A DNA stretch of 56,713 bases from Clostridiisalibacter paucivorans DSM 22131 (GTDB taxonomy: Bacteria; Bacillota; Clostridia; Tissierellales; Clostridiisalibacteraceae). Shown one piece after another: positions 53,902 through 56,713 of the stretch (the stretch's first letter is position 1; each line of letters begins with the position of its first letter). The notes under the pieces are model-generated. The model ran no database searches. It saw only the letters and a list, made by a program, of their open reading frames with translations, and had not been told where the DNA came from. Both the position numbers and the translations under genes were made by a program. The stretch lies in contig NZ_JHVL01000022.1 in assembly GCF_000620125.1 (NCBI RefSeq), positions 1 to 56,713 of the forward strand, written 5' to 3'.

Positions 53902-54048
53902 AAAACGAGACTTTTAGCCCAGTAAAGATGTCCTTTACCAAGCTAAAAGTCTCGCTCTATTAGAATATTCTAATATAAATAGGACCAGACCTAAGTCATG
54001 ATGTTGACCCTATTTATGACTATATGTCATAGCTACTCCCCTTTAGCA
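53902..54048 (-). promoter_or_regulatory. yybP-ykoY (Mn2+) riboswitch with terminator
   Basis: On the minus strand the aptamer has AAAGGGGAGTAGC (54031-54046), GGTCAACATCATGAC, and GAGCGAGACTTTT, the conserved parts of this class. The terminator GCGAGACTTTTAGC / GGCTAAAAGTCTCG plus T-run (53902-53955) uses the 3' part of the aptamer, so Mn2+ binding should prevent termination and turn on the exchanger gene. Confidence 0.88.
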
Positions 54049-54056
54049 CTAAATAA

Positions 54057-54085
54057 ATCATATCACAATACTATAACATTTTCAA
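54057..54085 (-). promoter_or_regulatory. Promoter of the Mn riboswitch/exchanger
   Basis: TTGAAA (54080-54085) and TATGAT (54057-54062), spacer 17, minus strand; transcription would start near the 5' end of the aptamer. Confidence 0.75.
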
Positions 54086-54099
54086 TAAAAATCAATACT

Positions 54100-56418
54100 C
54101 TATCTATCACCAAATCCTGTATTGAGTCCTGATTTTCCCAAATACTTCATAAACATCTTTATATTTGAATCTTTCACTAAATTATATATTTCTGTATATC
54201 TATCTTCTTTTTCTTCATATGATATATCGTCTTGCAATATCATGATGCCTCTATAAAATTTTGATATATCATCTTTATTATCCTGTAATAATTTCTCAGC
54301 TTCATCTATTTCACCATCATTTATCTTTTTAAAGAAATCTGAAAATTCTTCAGCATCATAAGTTTGTATATATTTTTTTATTACATCATTATAATCTGCA
54401 TAATAATACCTAATACTATATTTATTGCCTATATCTTCAAGTGCATTAATATCATTTTTTAAAATATATATCATCATTAGATCGGTAATACCACTATTTC
54501 CTCCATTATTATTATAATATTTATTATAATAATAAATAGCCTTATCCCAATTTCCCTTATATAAATATATATCTGCAATACTAGAATAGTGATATAGGTA
54601 ACCATTTTTAGCTAAATCCTGATAAAATTCCAATGCCTTATCATACTCATTATTGTATTGGTAAATATATGCTAATCTATTATTTATTGTATCATTAGGT
54701 CCTATTTCTATATCTAAAAGCTGTAGATATTTTTTAGCCTTTATATAGTCATTACCTTTGAGTTCTTGAGTGTTTTCGTCATATTTCCATCCATTATAAT
54801 ACAGAGCTGCTAAAGGCTTTAACGCATGTATATTTCCTTTATCCTTATCTACCTCTGATTCATATAATTCTATTGCCTTGTCTATATTACCATCTAAGAC
54901 AAGTCTATCGGCTTCTGTCCACTCATTACCATCTATATATACCTTGTCATATGATCTATTTGAATAGAGACCTAAATTATCTGATACTATATTACTGCCA
55001 CTATATCCCACTATTTTATAGGCATACTCTCCTTTGTGATATAAAGGCTCCAATATATAATAAGGATCTACTCCATCGGAACCATAGGAAAAAAATCCTA
55101 TCATTGCATTTCTTTTCTCTTTTTCTATATCCAATATAAAAGAATTGCCATCAATTTCTTTAGACATATATGAAAATATTGCCCTTTCACTTCCATCTTC
55201 TAATTTTCTTACTTCTCCTAGATATATAATATATTTCTCTATATCCTTATCTTTAAAATAATTCCATTGGAATTTAATCTTTCCATCTTCTAATTCGGTT
55301 ATATTTACATCTTTTATGGATTCAAAAAAACTTATATTCCCTAATTCAGTATTCTTTTCATCTACTCTTATCATATTATTTTTTATATTGAACTGCTTTC
55401 CTTTTGCCCTTTGCCAATCAACACTTACTGATAATGTATATTGACCCTTAGGTACATTTTCTATAGAAAATTCTCCATTCTCATTGGTTATATCCATATA
55501 TATATCACTATACTCTATAAATCCCGAGTCCATACCCATGTCTTTAACATCTTTTAAATATACCATGGTATAGGGTAATGGTTTTTTATCCATAGTAATT
55601 CTACCATTTACTATATTATCAATCTTATTTTTATCTTTTTCATCTTTTATATATCTATCCATATCGCTTACTGCATCAGTAATATCTTTAATAGGCTCTA
55701 TATATAAAGATTTTATTTTATTTATTTGTAATATTTCTTCTACTTTATATTCATAAAAACTCATATATTCTTTATCCATAAAGTATATAAAAGACAACAT
55801 ATCTCTTCTCAAATATTCATATTTATCTTTTTTATTTATATCTTTGATAAGTATTTCTCTTCCTTTATTGATTTCACCAGAATTCATATACATTGCCGCT
55901 AAATTTAATCTCTTTATATCCTCTAATTCATTATTTTTTATTTTTTCCATATCTTCAAGCATAGATATGGCTTTATCTCCTTCTCCACCAAACCAATTCA
56001 TCATGGATACTACTAGAGTATATTCATCTAACAATATATTTTGAGGATAGTTTTGTTTTATTTTATTATATTTTGCATTTATATCTTCCAAACTTCCATA
56101 AAATACATCGCCACTACCTTTCGTTGAAGAACCAAAGGAATTGATAACTATTCTATTACGAAAATATCCTAAATCTTCATGCTTTAATATATCCTTTATC
56201 TGACTTATTGCAGATTTTATAGCCATATCCTTTTCTGGATATCTCTCTATTACTTTATTATAATATACATTAGCTAAATCCTCTTTACCCATAAAACTAT
56301 ATACTTTTCCTATACCATATATAATATTGTCTTTTAAAAAATAGAATGAACCAAAAAGAATTACTATTATTAGCATTATTTCTAATATGGTTTTTTTCTT
56401 TAATCTCATATATTTCAT
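54100..56418 (-). CDS. Membrane-anchored TPR protein with carboxypeptidase-regulatory-like domain
   Basis: A 772-residue protein. An N-terminal anchor helix (about 10-30, ILEIMLIIVILFGSFYFL) leads to TPR-like helices (about 35-240), then a beta-sandwich of the carboxypeptidase-regulatory/CNA-B kind (about 275-365: NGRITMDKKPLPYTMVYL, ITNENGEFSIENVPKGQYTLSV), a fibronectin-like part with FQWNYFKDKDIEKYIIY, and a second TPR array (about 495-690: KAIELYESEVDKDKG, KALEFYQDLAKNG, KAIYYYNKYY). It is probably extracytoplasmic and involved in protein contacts; function unknown. GGAGG is six bases before the ATG at 56418. The longer TTG start at 56433 is rejected. Confidence 0.75.
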   Translation of the reverse strand: MKYMRLKKKTILEIMLIIVILFGSFYFLKDNIIYGIGKVYSFMGKEDLANVYYNKVIERYPEKDMAIKSAISQIKDILKHEDLGYFRNRIVINSFGSSTKGSGDVFYGSLEDINAKYNKIKQNYPQNILLDEYTLVVSMMNWFGGEGDKAISMLEDMEKIKNNELEDIKRLNLAAMYMNSGEINKGREILIKDINKKDKYEYLRRDMLSFIYFMDKEYMSFYEYKVEEILQINKIKSLYIEPIKDITDAVSDMDRYIKDEKDKNKIDNIVNGRITMDKKPLPYTMVYLKDVKDMGMDSGFIEYSDIYMDITNENGEFSIENVPKGQYTLSVSVDWQRAKGKQFNIKNNMIRVDEKNTELGNISFFESIKDVNITELEDGKIKFQWNYFKDKDIEKYIIYLGEVRKLEDGSERAIFSYMSKEIDGNSFILDIEKEKRNAMIGFFSYGSDGVDPYYILEPLYHKGEYAYKIVGYSGSNIVSDNLGLYSNRSYDKVYIDGNEWTEADRLVLDGNIDKAIELYESEVDKDKGNIHALKPLAALYYNGWKYDENTQELKGNDYIKAKKYLQLLDIEIGPNDTINNRLAYIYQYNNEYDKALEFYQDLAKNGYLYHYSSIADIYLYKGNWDKAIYYYNKYYNNNGGNSGITDLMMIYILKNDINALEDIGNKYSIRYYYADYNDVIKKYIQTYDAEEFSDFFKKINDGEIDEAEKLLQDNKDDISKFYRGIMILQDDISYEEKEDRYTEIYNLVKDSNIKMFMKYLGKSGLNTGFGDR

Positions 56419-56614
56419 ATTTTCCTCCTTCAATATATATTATAATATATTTCCTTCCCATTTTTAATCCTATTTTTATTGTATTTTCATTTGTATATAA
56501 TATTTTTTATAGACATATTACTTCTCTATTACATATTATATATATCTTTATATGTATTTCCTCCTGTACTATATAGATACCTTTAAATTTCATTAGATTT
56601 CATTGTGAAAAATA

Positions 56615-56713
56615 AAAAAGTTAGTAGGTATTAGTTAATAGTTCCCAGTCCAATGATGAAATCTGCAAGATTTCTATCACCAACCACTAACTACTAAATA
56701 ATAACCACTAACT
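56615..56713. repeat. Palindromic intergenic repeat, copy G (cut by window edge)
   Basis: AAAAAGTTAGTAGG..TTAGTTAATAG leads into the core ATGATGAAATCT-GCA-AGATTTCTATCA and the right part CCACTAACTACTAAATAATAACCACTAACT, where the window ends. It is about 200 bases upstream of the TPR gene start. Confidence 0.75.

Overview
The window looks like chromosome from a low-GC, anaerobic, amino-acid-fermenting member of the Firmicutes (Clostridia/Tissierellia type). The evidence is strong A/T bias, AGGAGG-type ribosome sites with frequent TTG/GTG starts, a reductive-Stickland 2-hydroxyacyl-CoA dehydratase operon, two T-box leaders, and a likely selenoprotein gene. No transposase, phage gene or CRISPR array is visible. 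Almost all genes are on the minus strand; the exceptions are hom-lysC, a diguanylate cyclase, and the selenoprotein/lrgAB block.

Layout. (1) 1-8.7 kb: a had/fld-type operon read leftward: acyl-CoA ligase, type III CoA-transferase, dehydratase activator, dehydratase alpha and beta, a YkvI-family permease and an acyl-CoA dehydrogenase cut by the window edge. It has a sigma-A promoter (8647-8674) followed at once by tandem dyad operators. (2) 8.8-19.3 kb: an M20 deacylase, an ACT protein, thrB, thrC, divergent hom-lysC, a UPF0210/UPF0237 pair, and an NSS amino-acid transporter behind a T-box whose specifier reads ATC (Ile). (3) 19.5-26.9 kb: signalling and surface genes: PAS-GGDEF protein, dCache chemoreceptor, a degenerate histidine kinase with a response regulator fused to a DUF2294/MpsC-like domain, and an acidic repeat protein. 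(4) 27-37.6 kb: an OpuC-type osmolyte ABC transporter, two single-Cys peroxiredoxins, a possible 22-residue peptide gene, YbaK, a GltD-like oxidoreductase, a DJ-1 protein, an S41 protease and a TVP38 membrane protein.

(5) 37.7-38.1 kb holds the most unusual locus: a small HesB/IscA-like gene with its own promoter, a CsoR/CstR-like palindrome over the transcription start, and a terminator. Its reading frame needs a -1 shift at a classical A_AAA_AAG slippery heptamer and then read-through of a UGA inside a Cys-Gly-Sec motif. A hairpin with the geometry of a bacterial SECIS follows the UGA. (6) 38.2-44.4 kb: lrgAB, thiW-thiD behind a TPP riboswitch, an ornithine/alanine racemase-like gene, tadA, tRNA-Arg(CCU), and serS behind a serine T-box. 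(7) 44.4-56.7 kb: UPF0182, hemolysin III, an RsiV/SigV-type pair with a plausible autoregulated ECF promoter, a PfoR-like permease, NiaR, a P-loop protein, a Ca/Na-type exchanger behind a yybP-ykoY (Mn) riboswitch, and a TPR lipid-anchored or membrane-anchored protein.

Seven copies of a palindromic repeat family (arms like AGTTAGTAGTT / AACTACTAACT) sit only in intergenic spacers between 15.7 kb and the right edge. Together the genes describe a cell that takes up branched-chain or aromatic amino acids, reduces their 2-hydroxyacyl-CoA derivatives, and invests in thiol/selenol redox chemistry and in leader-RNA control. Family names rest on motifs and recalled similarity; no database search was possible.
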